A DNA stretch of 6,444 nt from an uncultured Chitinophagaceae bacterium. GTDB taxonomy: Bacteria > Bacteroidota > Bacteroidia > Chitinophagales > Chitinophagaceae. Positions 5,831 through 6,444 of this stretch are shown one piece after another. The stretch's first letter is position 1; each line of letters starts with the position of its first letter. The notes beneath the pieces are model-generated. The model ran no database searches. It was not told the DNA's origin and was given only the letters and a program-made list of their open reading frames with translations. Position numbers and translations under genes: made by a program. The stretch lies in the NCBI GenBank assembly GCA_946885335.1, contig CAMPGG010000205.1, positions 1 to 6,444 on the forward strand. The letters run 5' to 3'.

Positions 5831-6175
5831 ATGCCTCGTTCAGTAAATGCTGTTGCTTCAAAAGCTCGCAGAAAAAAAATATTAAAACAAGCCAAAGGTT
5901 TTTATGGTAAACGTAAAAACGTTTATACCGTTGCCAAAAACGTTGTAGAAAAAGGTATGACCTATATGTATGTAGGTCGTAAATTAAAGAAAAGAGAATA
6001 CCGTGCTTTATGGATAGCCCGTATCAATGCGGCTGTTAGGGAAGAAGGAATGAATTATTCTCAATTCATCAACGCTTTGAACAAAAAAGGGATCACCCTT
6101 GACAGGAAGATGCTGGCTGATATCGCCATGAATAATCCTGAATCATTTAAAAACCTCGTTGCACAGGTTAAATAA
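5831..6175 (+). CDS. rplT: 50S ribosomal protein L20
   Basis: A 114-residue basic protein needed for early 50S assembly, where it binds 23S rRNA; in several bacteria it also represses its own operon. The N-terminal extension starts [20 protein letters not shown] and continues [17 protein letters not shown], as usual in L20. The family signature is clear in [18 protein letters not shown] (about 53-70), and the C-terminal globular part includes [20 protein letters not shown] and MLADIA. The length is normal. It is the second gene of the rpmI-rplT operon, preceded by a 76-bp spacer with two hairpins and followed by a strong terminator. Confidence 0.99.
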   Translation: MPRSVNAVASKARRKKILKQAKGFYGKRKNVYTVAKNVVEKGMTYMYVGRKLKKREYRALWIARINAAVREEGMNYSQFINALNKKGITLDRKMLADIAMNNPESFKNLVAQVK

Positions 6176-6196
6176 TTACCAGTGATTTTTTATATT

Positions 6197-6225
6197 AACC
6201 GGGCTACTTGTTGCCCGGTTTTTTT
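6197..6225 (+). terminator. Intrinsic terminator of rpmI-rplT
   Basis: AACCGGGC (6197-6204) pairs perfectly with GCCCGGTT (6213-6220) across an 8-nt loop, and the T-run 6219-6225 follows. It lies 21 bp after the rplT stop and ends the operon. Confidence 0.94.
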
Positions 6226-6254
6226 ATATACAGGGGTTAATGGTAAATTTTTCG

Positions 6255-6282
6255 TTTGTATTTATGCAAACCTTTACTTTTG
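6255..6282 (+). promoter_or_regulatory. Promoter of the downstream speA-like gene
   Basis: TTTG (6255-6258) and a perfect -7 box TACTTTTG (6275-6282) are 16 bp apart, slightly closer than the usual 17-23. Transcription would start near 6286, giving a leader of about 37 nt. The position right after the rplT terminator is what an independent gene needs. Confidence 0.6.
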
Positions 6283-6322
6283 TTCAGTTATTTTTTTAAT
6301 ACGTCAATCTTTTAATTCTTAA

Positions 6323-6444
6323 ATGGATAATTCCTACAACGACCTCGTTCAGCAAACCTTTAATTTTCCCCAGGAGGGCTTTGAAGTAAAGGATAGTTTT
6401 TTGCAGTTCAATGGTATTGAAATTAAAGCGCTGATAGAAAAGTA
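6323..6444 (+). CDS. speA: Biosynthetic arginine decarboxylase, N-terminus (partial)
   Basis: Forty codons are visible before the window ends within codon 41 (TA-, probably Tyr). The sequence MDNSYNDLVQQTFNFPQEGF followed by EVKDSFLQFNGIEIKALIEK closely resembles the opening of Bacteroidota arginine decarboxylases, in which a Thr-F-x-FPQEGF segment is followed by a short strand ('FNGI') and 'LIEKYGTP'. That enzyme is PLP-dependent (fold type III) and converts arginine to agmatine for polyamine synthesis; the PLP lysine and active site lie beyond the window. The ATG at 6323 fits the family start and a leader of about 37 nt from the promoter upstream. The call is from the N-terminus alone; a related ornithine or diaminopimelate decarboxylase is less likely. 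Confidence 0.75.
   Translation, partial: MDNSYNDLVQQTFNFPQEGFEVKDSFLQFNGIEIKALIEK

Noticed and set aside
1..6444. CRISPR array, insertion sequence, tRNA or defence genes
   Set aside because: No regularly spaced repeats, transposase motifs, tRNA-like cloverleaf or nuclease/effector domains were seen; nearly all of the sequence is accounted for by the listed genes.

Overview
The window looks like an ordinary core-chromosome stretch from a member of the Bacteroidota, most likely the Chitinophagaceae or a near relative (inferred, not searched). The reasons are the AT-rich coding, start codons without clear Shine-Dalgarno sequences, perfect TAnnTTTG promoter -7 boxes in three intergenic gaps, a DUF4403-type lipoprotein, and the Bacteroidota-style N-terminus of arginine decarboxylase at the right edge. 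I see no mobile element, CRISPR array, tRNA or rRNA, and no sign of a defence or biosynthetic island.

Layout, left to right. The 3' end of a GtrA-family membrane protein (+) runs tail-to-tail into, and overlaps by 21 bp, a DUF4403-like lipoprotein (-). A 172-bp divergent gap separates that lipoprotein from dnaK (+), which ends in a strong intrinsic terminator. Next come two small (+) genes, both encoding a signal peptide, a basic middle and a C-terminal two-helix membrane hairpin; the second is a YqaE/Pmp3 protein. A bidirectional hairpin terminator separates this pair from a convergent 56-codon two-helix membrane protein (-), which has its own perfect -7 box. Divergent from it is a YjbR/MmcQ-type gene (+). 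Then come rpmI (L35) and rplT (L20), with their own promoter and a ~100-nt leader full of inverted repeats, closed by a terminator. Last is a promoter and the first 40 codons of a probable speA.

How the genes relate. rpmI-rplT is the one clear functional operon; its leader and its 76-bp internal spacer both fold, which fits feedback control by L20, although that is inference. dnaK is a single-gene unit, with no grpE or dnaJ beside it in the window. The two small signal-peptide/hairpin genes are probably one operon acting in the envelope; placing them behind dnaK hints at stress biology but proves nothing. The other genes appear to be independent neighbours.

The best candidates for something little described are the rpmI-rplT leader, the 56-aa membrane protein, and the secreted basic-helix/membrane-hairpin pair. 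I found no clear evidence for a wholly new system.
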